A stretch of DNA of 64,000 nt. It comes from Microcyclosporella mali (lineage: Eukaryota > Ascomycota > Dothideomycetes > Mycosphaerellales > Mycosphaerellaceae). This document shows positions 39,324 to 50,862 of this stretch, one piece after another. The notes beneath the pieces were generated by a model that was not told where the DNA came from, did no database searches, and saw only the letters and a program-made list of their open reading frames with translations. The stretch is from positions 1,984,001 through 2,048,000 of the forward strand of contig NHNU01000001.1 in assembly GCA_002785985.1 (NCBI GenBank). The letters run 5' to 3'. The position numbers and the translations under genes were made by a program. How positions within the stretch are numbered: the first letter of the stretch is position 1; each line of letters opens with the position of its first letter.

Positions 39324-40924
39324 ATGGCGTCTAACGGCAAGGTCTCGGTAGCGGAGATCACCAAACACTCTTCGGCTGGAGACTGCTGGGTTGTAGGTGA
39401 GAGAAGGACAAATGATTATATTGGTGATGATAGTGAGACTGACTTGCGCCTTTCGCACAGTGAACGGTAAAGTCTACGATCTGTCAAAGTTCGCTCCGAG
39501 TCATCCTGGCGGGCCACAAGGTAGACACGTAACACGATACAACATATCTCGGATGTTGACTACCACCAGTTATAAATAAGTGGGCTGGCAAAGATGGCTC
39601 AGAGACTTATAATCAATATCACTCCGCCTCTCTGATTGAGGAAGAACTCTCAACTTCTGAGAAGAAAGGCGAGCTGGACGAATCGACCATCACGGAAACC
39701 TGGGTGAAAGCGCAGGAGGAAGAAACGACAGCCGCCCCGGCAGACCCCAACGAAAAGCCACCAATGTCAACTCTTATCAACCTCGCGGACTTTGAGCGCG
39801 CTTTCGAAAAGGCCGGCTCCAAGAAAGCCTGGGTCTACATCTGGGCTGGGTCCAACGACTTGTTCTCTCTCAACGCTAACAAAGAATGGTGGCAGAAGCT
39901 CTGGTTTCGTCCACGAATCATGCGCAATGTCTCGAAAGTCGATACGAAAATGACAATGCTTGGTGCAGATGTCTCCATGCCGGTTTACATCTGCCCTATG
40001 GGCATTGCGAAAACAGCCGGACCTCAGGGCGAAGCGGCACTCGGGGCTGGAGCGGCCGCCAGTGGTATCGTGCATTGTATGAGCACTACAGCCTCTCTCT
40101 CGGTCGAGGAGATTCTTGCGAGTGTGCCGCCTACATATCCGTACTTCTTCCAGCTGTATGTGGATCGCAATCGGAGCAAAACCGAGACTATGTTAAAGAA
40201 GCTCGAGAGTCATGCAAACGTCAGAGCGATTTTCGTCACTGTCGACTTAGCCGTCGTCTCGAAGCGCGAAGCAGACGAGCGATTGATCGTCCAGGAGACA
40301 GTGTCAACCTACTCAAACTCGGCCAAGTCCAACATCGACAAGAAAGGCGGAGGCTTGGCAAGATCAACGGGCTCTTTCATCGATCCCGCTTTATCATGGT
40401 CCGACATCTCCTGGATTCGTAAGCACACCAGCAAGCCCATCGTTGTAAAAGGTATTCAGTCCGCATCAGACGCAAAAAGAGCACTACAACTCGGCTGTGA
40501 CGGTATCGTAGTCTCAAATCATGGTGGACGAGGGCTAGATTCAAGTCCGGGTACGATATTGGTTCTGCTAGAGTTGAGGAGAGATTGTCCCGAAGTGTTC
40601 GACAAGATGGAAGTCTATATCGATGGAGGCGTCAGACGGGGCTCAGATGTCTTGAAGGCTGTATTGCTTGGTGCGAGAGGTGTGGGTGTGGGCAGGCCAT
40701 TTCAGTGTGCAGTGCTTTACGACATGGAAGGGGTGGAGCATGCTGCGAGCATTCTGCAAGACGAACTCGAGACTGCTATGCGTCTTTGTGGTATCACAGA
40801 TCTCAATAGAGTCCGTGGAGACATTTCGTACCTCAATACGGCTGAGTTGGAAGGCCTTCTGCCTCCGAAGCTGGAGTCAAGTTGGACTTCGTGGCTGCTA
40901 GGGAGGAGGCAGAGTAAGTTGTAA
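39324..40924 (+). CDS. Cytochrome b5-domain / FMN-dependent 2-hydroxyacid dehydrogenase (cytochrome b2-like), three exons
   Basis: Proposed join of 39324-39396, 39461-39520 and 39570-40924, 495 aa, with 64- and 49-bp introns. The joined N-terminus is a cytochrome b5 domain: 'VAEITKHSSAGDCWVVVNGK', 'VYDLSKFAPSHPGGPQ' with the haem-ligand His in HPGG, and the second His in 'NQYHSASLIEEEL'. The FMN-binding barrel covers ~145-480, with 'PVYICPMGIAKTAGPQGE', 'FFQLYVDRNRS', 'PIVVKGIQSASDAKRA', the catalytic-base motif 'SNHGGRGLD' and 'YIDGGVRRGSDVLKA'. Canonical flavocytochrome b2 (L-lactate dehydrogenase) reads SNHGGRQLD; here Q is G. The b5 domain begins almost at Met1, so no cleavable mitochondrial presequence is evident. 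The substrate is probably L-lactate or another 2-hydroxyacid. Confidence 0.9.
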
Positions 40925-41538
40925 TGTGGACAAGGTATCCTTGATGCAGTCAGCATCTCAATACAGAGGGCTCTTTATGATTCCAATCTAGCTATAATTG
41001 GGCCGGGAAGATGAATGCACTGAGAGGATGTTGGTATATTACTGAAGCCGTAAATCCAGATGTCCTCCAATGCCACCGAAAAGCAAGTGTGGCCTGAGGC
41101 CGACACGTCACCCGCACTGACCACTTTTTATGGACATCCATCCTCCCAAGCTGCCTCTCACACGACTCACTACTCCAATTCAAAGTCCATATACACCACT
41201 GCCATTGTGACTTGTCATTTGCCTGCGCCAGCCTATGTTCATGAGGACTCGACTACTGCGCTTTTGACTTTGGCTGATATCCCACGAGCAGCGACATCGA
41301 ACTCTTCTCGCAGCAGCAGCAACACGACCAGTCCAGTTACACCCTCCGCTCCTCCGCGCAATACCATCTCCCTTACGTCCTCACAATAACGCGCTTATTA
41401 GACCTGCGCCGCCACCTATGCTTCCGGCATCGAGCATCTCGAGCTCCAGCGCGCCTTCCTGTGCGGCGGCAACAGTAGCAGACTTGGAGCAGTAAGAAGG
41501 TAGCAGGAACTGCCTCTCCCACTGGGAGAGGCTACAAG
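40925..41538. promoter_or_regulatory. Upstream region and probable 5' leader of the UBP3-type gene
   Basis: Contains a 109-codon frame (41060-41389) of Ser/Thr-rich composition that I judge to be leader sequence rather than a gene. A perfect 10-bp inverted repeat with a 1-nt centre (41512-41532, arms GCCTCTCCCA/TGGGAGAGGC) ends six bases before the deubiquitinase start codon. Confidence 0.45.
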
Positions 41539-44359
41539 ATGAACAACCACATGCAGCCGGGAGGGCCAGGAGCGCACCACGCGCCTTCCCTCCCGATGCA
41601 TCATGCCTCGCGGCGCGAGCAATATCACAATTACCACCATCCTCCCCAGTCGCCGGGCGTGCAGCCGAACTACTACGGGAACCCATATCACGCACAATAC
41701 TATGGTCATACGCCTCCGCAGTACCGATGGCAGCAACCATACCCGCAGCAGCATTTCGTACCACCTCCACATATGCATCAGTCGCCGTTCCAGCCTCGGT
41801 CGCCGATAGTTGTGAGCTCGCCAGCGGTCACACGACAGCCACATATTGCAGTGCCATCTCCATCAACGCAGTCCCCGAGACCGATTCCACCTTATATTCA
41901 GGCGCCCCAACCACAGCCTCCAGCTGCGTCACTCTCACCTGTCACTGCGCCAGCAGCAGCTCTACCGTCCAAGCCTGCAGAACAGCGGGTTGAGACGCCT
42001 CCACCTGTGCAACCAGAACCTACGCGCCGGCCATCCACCGTTCAGAACCCGTTATCCCTGCCACCTGAGCATGAACAGCCTTTCTGGCCTCCCGTGAGTG
42101 ATGCACTCGGAAGCTGATAACGCCATTACTGACAGTGTGTAGCTCCCCTGGTACTCGATCCCGGAGTCTACTTTCCCCTCACGTGCCACACAACGCCGAC
42201 GCCGACGGCGAAACCTTCGAGCACCCAACGGCGCCGTCGCATTGCCGACACGAGAAGAGAATTCCAAAGAGGAGCAGCAAGAGCAAGTCGTGTTGCAAGT
42301 AGCATCGGCAGAAGAGCCGCCCTCTGAGAGCTCTACCATAGCCGCGCCGTCCGAACCAGAGACACCAGCCACGTCGCAGGCGCCATCAGAGAGCGACTTT
42401 ACACAAGCCTCAACTCCAGTCACGCCTGCTCAAGTGCCAGAAAGCTCGCCAAAGCCCACGCCCACACAGTCCCATGCGCGGAGAGATACGCGAACAGCCA
42501 TTGCTGTACCGAACATACCACACCTGCCGAAGCCGAAAGAGGCGTCGCCGTCGGCAACCGTTAAGCAAGATGCGTTAGTCCAGACAGAAACTGATGCAGT
42601 CAGCAAAGAGGGTGTTGAAGCCGCGAGTGGAGAGCAAGCAGAGTCTACTGAAGACGCTGCACCAAACACACCACTACAGAAGGCAGCATTCAAATCTTGG
42701 GCAGATCTAGTCCGGCCTGCGAATAAGCCTGCGACGCCATCGAATACAGCAAATGGTCAAGCCGGCACAAATGGCTTTCAGCTCCACAAGAGTGCATCTC
42801 TACCTGACGCATTGAGACAGTACAATGTCAACACCGACCTTAAGATTCCCTTCCTTGAGCCAAGAGGTCTCGTCAATACTGGCAACATGTGTTATATGAA
42901 CTCGGTGAGTAGGGCACGGCCTAAAGGAAACCTGAAACTACTGCTGACATGCTTTACCAGATTCTGCAAGTTCTGGTGTTCTGCGTACCCTTCTACAACT
43001 TCCTTGACCAAGTCCGTCTGCGTACTGTACAGTCTATGAAAAGCGAGACTCCTCTTGTCGACGCCATGATCATGTTTATGAGAGAATTCAAAGTTTTGGC
43101 CAGCGCGGATACGGTGGATGGACTGCGCTCGGTGCTTAAGCAAGAGCAGCTGGAGATGTACGGGGAGTCAATCACTCCCGAGTATGTCTACGATGTTATC
43201 CGCAAGCTGCCACGTTTTGCTGGAATGCGCGTAAGTGGTCACCTTCCGGCACGACTTAGCAAATACTGACGAAAAACAGAGAGGACATCAGCAGGACGCC
43301 GAGGAGTTCCTTGGATTTTTGCTGGAGGGACTTCATGATGAGTGTGTCAACGTCATGAAAGGCCAGACCGCAGATGCACTGTCCCAAGAGAATGGAATCA
43401 CTTCGCCAAACACAGTGATGTCGCCCACTTCAGGAGATGGCTGGCTCGAAGTTGGACCTAAGCAGAAGGCTGCTGTCACTCGAACTGCAGGCCAGCAAGA
43501 AGAGCCATCGCCCGTCACGAAGATCTTCGGCGGGCATCTACGCTCAGAGCTCAAGGTGTCTCACATGAAGCCATCGATCACGCTGGAGCCATACAAGCCG
43601 TTGCAACTGGACATCGGCGACCCGTCCGTGAACAACATTATTGATGCGCTCAAAGGAATCACTCGCTCGGAACAATTAACAGGCGAGTTCGGCAATCTGG
43701 GAACTGCCAACAAGCAGGTCTTCATCGATACCCTTCCGCCAGTGCTCATTCTTCACCTGAAGAGATTCCAATACGACAACAGCTTCTCGGGAACTCAGAA
43801 GATCTGGAAGAAGGTTGGCTATCCGCTTCAGCTGGAGATACCCAAGGAGGTTTTCTCCCCTGCCAAGCGAGGTGGTCTGGCTGTTCACGGAGGCCCTCCC
43901 AAGTATCGCCTCACGAGCGTTGTGTACCATCACGGCAAGTCTGCAGCTGGCGGGCATTACACAGTCGACGTCCTGCGCGAGGATAGCCGCGAGTGGGTAC
44001 GCATCGACGACACCATAATCCGCCGCATCAGACCCGAAGATGTCGCTGAAGGTGGCTCAGAGGAAGATCCCAAGGTTCTTGCCAAGGCCCTGGAGCAGCA
44101 CAAGGCAGATCAGGAGTTGCAGAAACAACGCAACATGTACGAGGGTCTGGACGAAGCTGACAAGGAACCAGAGGAAGAGAAGCCCTGGTCTGAAGTCAAC
44201 GGACACCCAAATGGGCATACGAAGAAATTCAGCAGTATCACCAATGGCACCGCAACTCCTTCTAGCACGACTGGTAAGATGACTCCAACGGCGAGGAGGG
44301 AGGGTGTTCGTGACAACAAGGTTGCGTACATCCTACTGTATGAACGCATTAGGGATTGA
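41539..44359 (+). CDS. UBP3: Ubiquitin carboxyl-terminal hydrolase, Ubp3/USP10 type (four exons)
   Basis: Proposed join of 41539-42093, 42143-42904, 42961-43230 and 43280-44359, 888 aa, with introns of 49, 56 and 49 bp. The first ~400 residues are Pro/Gln/His-rich and disordered, as in fungal Ubp3. The catalytic domain starts near 425: Cys box 'GLVNTGNMCYMNS|ILQVL' with C435, interrupted by intron 2 five residues later. 'RGHQQDAEEFLGFLLEGLHD' follows. The His box 'YHHGKSAAGGHYTVDVL' has H755, and 'WVRIDDTIIRRI' carries the Asp region. The end is 'AYILLYERIRD'. The enzyme removes ubiquitin; Ubp3 with Bre5 acts in ER-Golgi transport, ribophagy and signalling. The Bre5 partner is not in this window. 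The start is the first Met in this frame; the N-terminus is uncertain. Confidence 0.93.
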
Positions 44360-44947
44360 AGATGAAGCAAGATCCTCTTCATAAGGGCTGTCAACGATCT
44401 TCGGCCAAGCCATGCCACCAAACGAGAATGTGGTCCTCCTGGACCCCCACGATCAGCAATGGAATCGACGAGGACGGAAAGGCTCAACGAAACATCTTGT
44501 GACTGATGGGCAGAAGTGGATGACGCCAAGATTATCGTTCGGTATTACTCCCATCTTGTTGTTGCTCGCACAATATGTGCGGCGGTAGACAAGTTCTAAT
44601 ACTGTATTTCATGATGTGCATGGGTGGAAAAATGGAATTGTGAATAGTCTTATGCAACGGAAATGCCACCTATCAGTATGTATCTTCCTCTAATGTCTTT
44701 ACTCATAAATTTCGAGCTGTGACGTAGGTGTCACGTGGCGAGGTCTACACATGCAGAAGTTTGAGATTCACTTACTCGATCTTCTGCTGCATGATCGTGC
44801 ACATGAAAGCAAGTGACTCGAATTCGTGTTGCATCATTCACGTGTCTCGACCTTTGTCACTCTTTTCGCCAGAAGCTCTTCTCTTTCTAACAACTTCTCC
44901 TTCACAAACTTTTCTCCAATCTCGACATCCAAATTCCTACATCGATC
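44360..44947. promoter_or_regulatory. ADE1 upstream region with TGACTC and CACGTG elements
   Basis: Contains a TGACTC hexamer at 44814-44819, about 130 bp before the ADE1 start, and CACGTG hexamers near 44733 and 44840. TGACTC is the core recognised by Gcn4/CpcA-type bZIP factors and by yeast Bas1 at purine genes. Whether it works here is inference. The left part is the 3' flank of the deubiquitinase gene. Confidence 0.4.
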
Positions 44948-46033
44948 ATGGCGTCGCAGGAGGTCCTCACGACTATCGACGTCCCGGGTCTCAAGAAGAT
45001 CGCCTCTGGCAAAGTACGTGAAATCTTCGAGGTCGATGGCGAGACTTTGCTATTCGTGGCAAGCGATCGCATTTCTGCGTATGATGTTATCATGGAAAAT
45101 GTAAGCTTCGAGATTTTCCAAATATTCCAGTCTGCATGAGAAATCGTGAAGCTGATGGATGTCACAGGGCGTCTCAAACAAAGGCTCCCTCCTAACACAG
45201 CTCTCCGCGCACTGGTTCTCCCTCATCAAGCAAAACTTCCCAGATCTGAAAACACATCTTGTCTCCACCGCTCTCCCGCCTGGACTTCCCGTCTCGTTGG
45301 AGAAGAGAAGCATGCTTGTCCGCAAAATCCCCGTCATTCCTCTCGAGTCTATTGTCCGCGGCTACATCACGGGCTCGGCTTGGGCCGAGTACAAGAAATC
45401 TGGTACCGTGCATGGCATGCCTATGCCGGAGGGTTTGCAGGAAAGTCAGAGACTGGAGAAGGCTATCTGGACGCCTAGTACGAAAGCGGACCAGGGAGAG
45501 CATGATGAGAACATCTCGAGGGATAGGGCGGTGGAGATTGTGGGTGCCGATGTGGCGGCGCGGGTGGAGGAGGCGAGTTTGAAAATATACGAGTTGGTAA
45601 GTTGGTTCTCTTGCGTTTGTCTTCGGAGATACTTGGAAGGGTTGCGCTGACGATATTCCTGGGAATAGGCTAGAGAGTACGCCGAGAAGCGCGATATCAT
45701 CATTGCTGATACGAAGTTCGAATTCGGGCTCGATCCTGCGACCAAGGAGATTGTTCTGATTGATGAGGTTCTCACGCCGGATTCGTCGAGATTCTGGCCC
45801 AAGTATGGGTACGAGGTCGGTAAGGGACAGAGCAGTTATGATAAGGTGCGAGATTGTTTTCTTTAGTCCGGTATTGTTACTAATGCTTGGTGTAGCAATA
45901 CCTCCGCGATTGGCTTGTGGGATCTGGGCTCAAGGGCAAGGCTGGCGTCAAGATGCCCGAGGAGGTTGTGAAGGAGACGGCAGAGAAGTATCGGGAGGCG
46001 TATGAGAAACTTACAAGTAAGGCATGGGCTTAA
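44948..46033 (+). CDS. ADE1: SAICAR synthetase (four exons)
   Basis: Proposed join of 44948-45100, 45168-45596, 45669-45845 and 45896-46033, 298 aa, with introns of 67, 72 and 50 bp. Family motifs run in order: 'SGKVREIFEVDGETLLFVAS' and 'DRISAYDVIMEN', then 'SNKGSLLTQLSAHWF', 'VRKIPVIPLESIVRGYITGS' and 'SAWAEYKKSGTVHGM', then 'IIIADTKFEFGLDP' and 'LIDEVLTPDSSRFWP'. The enzyme (phosphoribosylaminoimidazole-succinocarboxamide synthase) joins CAIR and aspartate with ATP in de novo purine synthesis, in the cytosol. Length matches the family. Loss in yeasts gives the familiar red adenine-auxotroph phenotype, because AIR accumulates upstream. Confidence 0.96.
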
Positions 46034-49000
46034 TGAGGCGGAGCGAGAAGGACAGCTATGAAGTTTCCGAAGGAAGGATGAGCAACATCTCACTTCAGGC
46101 GGTCATACGTTCTGCTCTTCGAAGTAATAGGACAACATGTTCGTCAAGGTCTTGTTAGAACCCTCCTTATCACTCTTCCAGTCCCGATGCTCTTAAATGC
46201 CGTTCCCACACCTCTTCACTCTCTACGCACTATCTACCACAGTCCTACAGTTCTTCCCCTCGGTCGACTCCAAGATATTCTTCACTACCCTCCACGACTT
46301 CGAATGGTCAAAGGCACATTCTCACTTTCCACGCCTTTAGAATTGACAACATTCAGGCCCACTCCATCGAGGGCGGTAGCGTCTCAACCAGTCTATTGGC
46401 GTTTAGATGGTCTGCTACGTCCTACCTTTTCTCGAGGCGGGCTAGAGGGTAAAGAGATACTGATGTACACAAATATCAGGTCGAGTCTGGAGCAGAGAGG
46501 GCCGTCATCTTGCGATCTATCACTCCTTTCGAGTTGAGCAAGCGCATAGAGGAGTGGTTGCATGTGCTGTAGACGGCCGGAACGGTCTAGTCTGCTGGTC
46601 GATGAGTTTGCACAAAGCATGTATAAAGCAATTGGCCCATGAACCAGCGATCGACAGTACTTGCTGCGCTGGCAAGGGGGCAAGGTGAACAATAATGGCT
46701 TATCCCAGCACGAAACCCATGGCCTGGATGACAATTTGAATTGCGACTCAAAGAATCAAGCATGAGCCTCGTCGAGGCGCGGACAGTTTCCAGGGGCAAA
46801 CTTGTCTACAACGGCGATCATGAGCATGATAGGGGTGAAAATGACTTTCCCTGCGGGTCAGAAATGTGAGAGGTGAGAAGGGCGTTGCCAAAGAAGCTCG
46901 TGGGATGCTATGGCGCAGGAAGATACGTAGAGCAGGTATCACTTTGGGGACGCTTTGGGTAGCAGGGAATGTCGACGGGAGAGTGATGGTTTATACAATC
47001 ATAAGCCGCCATTTCTTTTTCATCGCGAGTCGTGCCCTCATAACGAGTAAGTGGTGAAGTACAAAGAGTATTGACTGTATCGTCAATGAACGACTGGCTC
47101 TTCGAATTTCTATCTTTCACTTGCACAGTACCACCGTTTCTTTGCGAGAAAAAGCCCTTGCAGCTATCGAGTGCTTTGTCTTCGCGAAACCTTACAGTCG
47201 GCTCAAAGCAGCTTTCTGCTGTCACTGGAGTAGCACACTCTCTGGAATGGTATCCAACTCTCCGGACGTACTGACAGACACAAAATCCTGCATCGATCGT
47301 GATGCTTGAGTGATGTATCAGTCCTCCCACTTCGACACGTTTGGGGCCCAGAGGTGATTGATTCCACTGTATTCTGTGCAAGGCTGCGGTGAGAAGGCAT
47401 GCCATTACGAGGCTCTTCTCGATAGCAATCCTGACTACCCAGTCGATATAGGCATGGTTAGTCCACGAATTTTTGGACGATCGCGAGGGATGATGGTAGT
47501 ACACGTGATACTGGAGCATGCCGCCAATGGTACTGCCAGCGTTGATGCTGCTCATTTCAAAAGGGGGTTACGGCCAGCGAGATGCTCGTGTAGTGAGTAT
47601 CGCGGACATGCCGACCACTCTCTTATCGTTTCGCTTTCAGTGTCCTCTCCCATGGTCATCTATGTTTTCCCTGGGTTTGTACAGCAGATTACTCAGGTTT
47701 CGAGCATCGATTGGCATCCAGTCTGGAGGTCATTGTACTTGCTAATCCAAAGAACTCTACGCGCAAGACCGCATCCGTGAGAGGTAATCGTCCCACGATT
47801 ATCGTCTCAATTTTGTTTAGCTACCACCGGGGATATAAATCTTGAGCTCGCGCTGAGTCCATGGCTCACTGGTGCCGAAGCGGATCGAAGGAGTTCATTT
47901 CAGCCGGCAGGTAAAGTCGTCTTTGCGCCTTGGGTTCCAGCCACAACAAGGTGTGCTCTTCTCGTTGCATCTCGGCCTTCAATCCCTTCAGAGACATCGT
48001 GTGAAATATGGCTGCCAATGGATTTCTTCTCTCCACATCTAAGCCCGTTCTCATACTGCGCACGCAGTCTCTTCAACCCTTCACATCCTCAATCTTTCAT
48101 CTTGTTCCTTCCAGGGGTATTGCCCTTGAATCTCTGTTCAAAGCACGTCCTACAGATCTCCATTCGTCTCAAGTGTCAGGCAAAAATCCGCATACTGTGC
48201 CAAGCTACCCACTTCCGCCTGATCCATCTCGATTACTGGATCAAGGATCTCTGCTATCGCACACCCTGGCTTTGTGATATAGTGAGGTCGGTTCACTGCT
48301 CCATTCTTGCAGTTCTCTGTATGTATGCATCTTTCGGCCACGCACGGGACCACATCATCAGGGAAGCTAGGACCAGAGACTGCGAAGTCTGGCGACAGAT
48401 GAAACGGACTGTCGGGATCGTCGTATCGACCAGATTGCCAAATGTCAGTGATCCAAATGGCGAGATACGCGAGGGACTGCTCTTCCGTAGGTACAGTTTC
48501 AGGGTGTCCGGGGAACGACTGGCACTTGTAGGCCTTCGGCTGATACACTTTCGTGGACCAGAGCGGAAGCCATGGTGAGTTACGTCCTGGGCGAACATAA
48601 CTTGGAGAACAGTCAGCCACCAAGCACGAACACGCAGATCAAGGCGATCTCTCCGGGCTGAGTCTCACTCCGAGCATGACCTGGTCCACACCAGCTGTAC
48701 AAGACGAGTGTGTCCCAAGGCTTCCTGCAACCTGCAGATTTCAGCTCCGAAACATGCCATCAGATGTATGACCGACGCATGTTCCCCGCTATAACGTCAA
48801 GTGTCACACTGTCGCTAGCGAACCATGGCAAGTTGTGGTACAAAGTAGAGTATGTTAGGCAATGTAGGGCAACCTTTCAGAAAGCCGCGTTTCCATGAAG
48901 CTCAGCCCTTAATTCGAACAGACCAGCATCGCGAACGAGGGGCCCTGCACGCGGATGTTTTACATGTTGCAGATTGGCAAGGGTTCAAACTTAGCATAGC

Positions 49001-50256
49001 CATTCAGGCTGTTACTCGAGCGGTTGCGGGATGTTTCAGAGCGCAGTGGAGGAGATGATTCCTTCTCCCACAGCTCGCCTGCTCGACCGGCAAGAAAAGT
49101 GATGCATATTGAGGCTTTCCAGAGGAAGATAAGGTTCATCTTTTGAGTTACCTCATTTGCTCGTCTAGATGTTTTCGTGAGGTTCGACGTTCGAGAGCTC
49201 GCTTTTCCGACTTCCAAGCTATCGAGCTCAAGTATCAAAAACGTGTCATGTCGGCCAGTAGGTACTCATGGTACAGTGGTCGATGCTCCCTGGGAACTTT
49301 GATCAAGACATATGCTTCCCAGAATGAGCATTTTCGAATCAAAATTCAGGATTTCAGAGGCCACAATACGGTCTGATGGTGCCCCATCACTGGGTGTGAT
49401 TCAAACTCACACACGTTTTTAAAGCCAACATCTTGCGGTCGCTCATGCCGTTCTAAATTGAGCGTGAAAGCTTTCATGGATTTGGGGATGCGACCGATTG
49501 ATAACAACTCAGTGCCGGGGCGCGAAATCGTGTGATCTATGCAGAACACATTGTCCGACTGTTGTGCCCAGATGATCAAGTGGCAAGGTTTGGCGTCACC
49601 TCGATGCCTCAGAGCTGATTTTTGGATTCTACAATGCTCAAGGGTGAAGCAAATCCAGAGAACGGGCAAGTGCAGCATGACATTTGCTTCGCTGTTGTAG
49701 CGCTTGGCATGAGACGGTGGCCGATGGACGTTTCGACTCTATCCATGCGTGGTAACATGTGGGAAAAAGCCTTGCAAGGATCGAGGTTCTGGCGAGTACG
49801 CCTAGGGAAGTCTCCCGGTGTGACCTATTTCCAATCGTCCCCCAGGAGGGCAAGGCATCCGAGAGTATATTGTAGCTACTGAGGAACCAGATCGGGAGAG
49901 GAGAGATAGTTGATTTAGTGATATTGATGAGGTGGTTGTCATCGAAACCACCGCACGATGAAAGTCGTCCGTCGTTCGCATTGAGAACAAACAGGCGATC
50001 GAACTGGATCGTGTCGCGAGGATGCAATGGAAACGACTAATGAATGGGTAAGGAGGAGTGCAGATGCATAATATATGTGCAGAAGCGACGGGAGCAACCT
50101 GGAAGGGAGGTCCAGTGGGCTGGACCCACTTTCAAGCGAAACTCTAATTCGATTCGCCGGACCATTCGAAGTGGAACTCTGCGAAGACTCATCACGCGGT
50201 GCATGGCACTACCTCTAATGTTTCGACTATGAAATGGCCGACAAGCACATGGAAGT
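46034..50256. other. Gene-poor interval
   Basis: About 4.2 kb without a convincing gene. Medium-length frames occur mainly on the minus strand (50027-49638, 49678-49346, 49238-48960, 48623-48150, 47555-46908) and one on plus (48018-48578). I tried to chain the minus frames into a single multi-exon or decayed gene, for example a heterokaryon-incompatibility protein, but found no HET, transposase or reverse-transcriptase motif. The interval may be a relic of an accessory gene or element. Confidence 0.5.
48150..48623 (-). CDS. Hypothetical protein, weak support
   Basis: A 157-codon frame on the minus strand, the most protein-like in this gene-poor stretch ('EEQSLAYLAIWITDIWQSGR', then a Cys-containing part 'CVAERCIHTENCKNGA'). 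It overlaps a longer plus-strand frame (48018-48578). I recognise no family and found no confident exon partners. It could be one exon of an unrecognised gene, or decayed sequence. Confidence 0.2.
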   Translation of the reverse strand: MVADCSPSYVRPGRNSPWLPLWSTKVYQPKAYKCQSFPGHPETVPTEEQSLAYLAIWITDIWQSGRYDDPDSPFHLSPDFAVSGPSFPDDVVPCVAERCIHTENCKNGAVNRPHYITKPGCAIAEILDPVIEMDQAEVGSLAQYADFCLTLETNGDL

Positions 50257-50862
50257 ATGCTCCGTGATCTTCCGCTTCAGGGTCGAAGGCTCTCGTCTGA
50301 CGAGCATTTCCTGGTGAACGTCGCCCAGACCGAAGAAAGCGACACCCAACAAGATACCCTTGACGATGTCTTTGGGTCCGCGCCTTCATCGCCTGGTCTT
50401 CATGCGCAGGACCGAGTGAGTGGCTCTGAAAGGGCAGAACACTCAGATATTCCTCGACTTCGAAGCATCCATGTGACGAATGGCTACCGCGAAGGCATTG
50501 CTGTGAGCAAGGAGAAATACATTCAAGAAGGTTTTGATGAAGGATTCAGTCTGGGAGGGGAAGTGGGGAGGAGGGTTGGGTGGATACTGGGCGTGCTGGA
50601 GGGAATTCATGGCGCTATGAGGAAGTGCGGTGAAGAGAGCGTCAAGACTGTGCTGCAGCAGGCGAGGCAAGAGTTGAAGGTCGAGGTCGTGCTTGGCAAG
50701 GAGTACTTTGGGCCTGATGGGATCTGGGTATACGATGTGCCGGGACAAGACGTCGAGGAAGAAATCACATTCGTAGATGTTGCCAATGCGCATCCTCTTG
50801 CGAAGAAATGGGAGCAGGCCATCTCGGAGCTGACCAAGGAGTATGATCTCGAGCTACATTGA
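50257..50862 (+). CDS. YAE1: Essential Fe-S/ribosome-linked factor Yae1
   Basis: Single-exon gene of 201 aa; an in-frame TGA lies 27 bases before this ATG, so the start is well bounded. After an acidic segment with 'DDVFGSAPSSPG' comes the Yae1 motif region near 75-115: 'NGYREGIAVSKEKYIQEGFD' and 'EGFSLGGEVGRRVGWILGVL', the glycine-spaced 'deca-GX3' helix-turn-helix pattern. Yae1 with Lto1 is the adaptor that hands [4Fe-4S] clusters from the cytosolic CIA machinery to the ABC protein Rli1/ABCE1, needed for ribosome recycling. The length is as expected. The nearest left neighbour is the gene-poor stretch. Confidence 0.88.
   Translation: MLRDLPLQGRRLSSDEHFLVNVAQTEESDTQQDTLDDVFGSAPSSPGLHAQDRVSGSERAEHSDIPRLRSIHVTNGYREGIAVSKEKYIQEGFDEGFSLGGEVGRRVGWILGVLEGIHGAMRKCGEESVKTVLQQARQELKVEVVLGKEYFGPDGIWVYDVPGQDVEEEITFVDVANAHPLAKKWEQAISELTKEYDLELH

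Noticed and set aside
41060..41389. Separate small gene upstream of UBP3, or an extra UBP3 exon
   Set aside because: Low-complexity Ser/Thr-rich translation. The splices I tried into the 41539 exon break the reading frame.
46908..49678. Heterokaryon-incompatibility (HET) gene on the minus strand
   Set aside because: The chained frames contain none of the HET-domain motifs.
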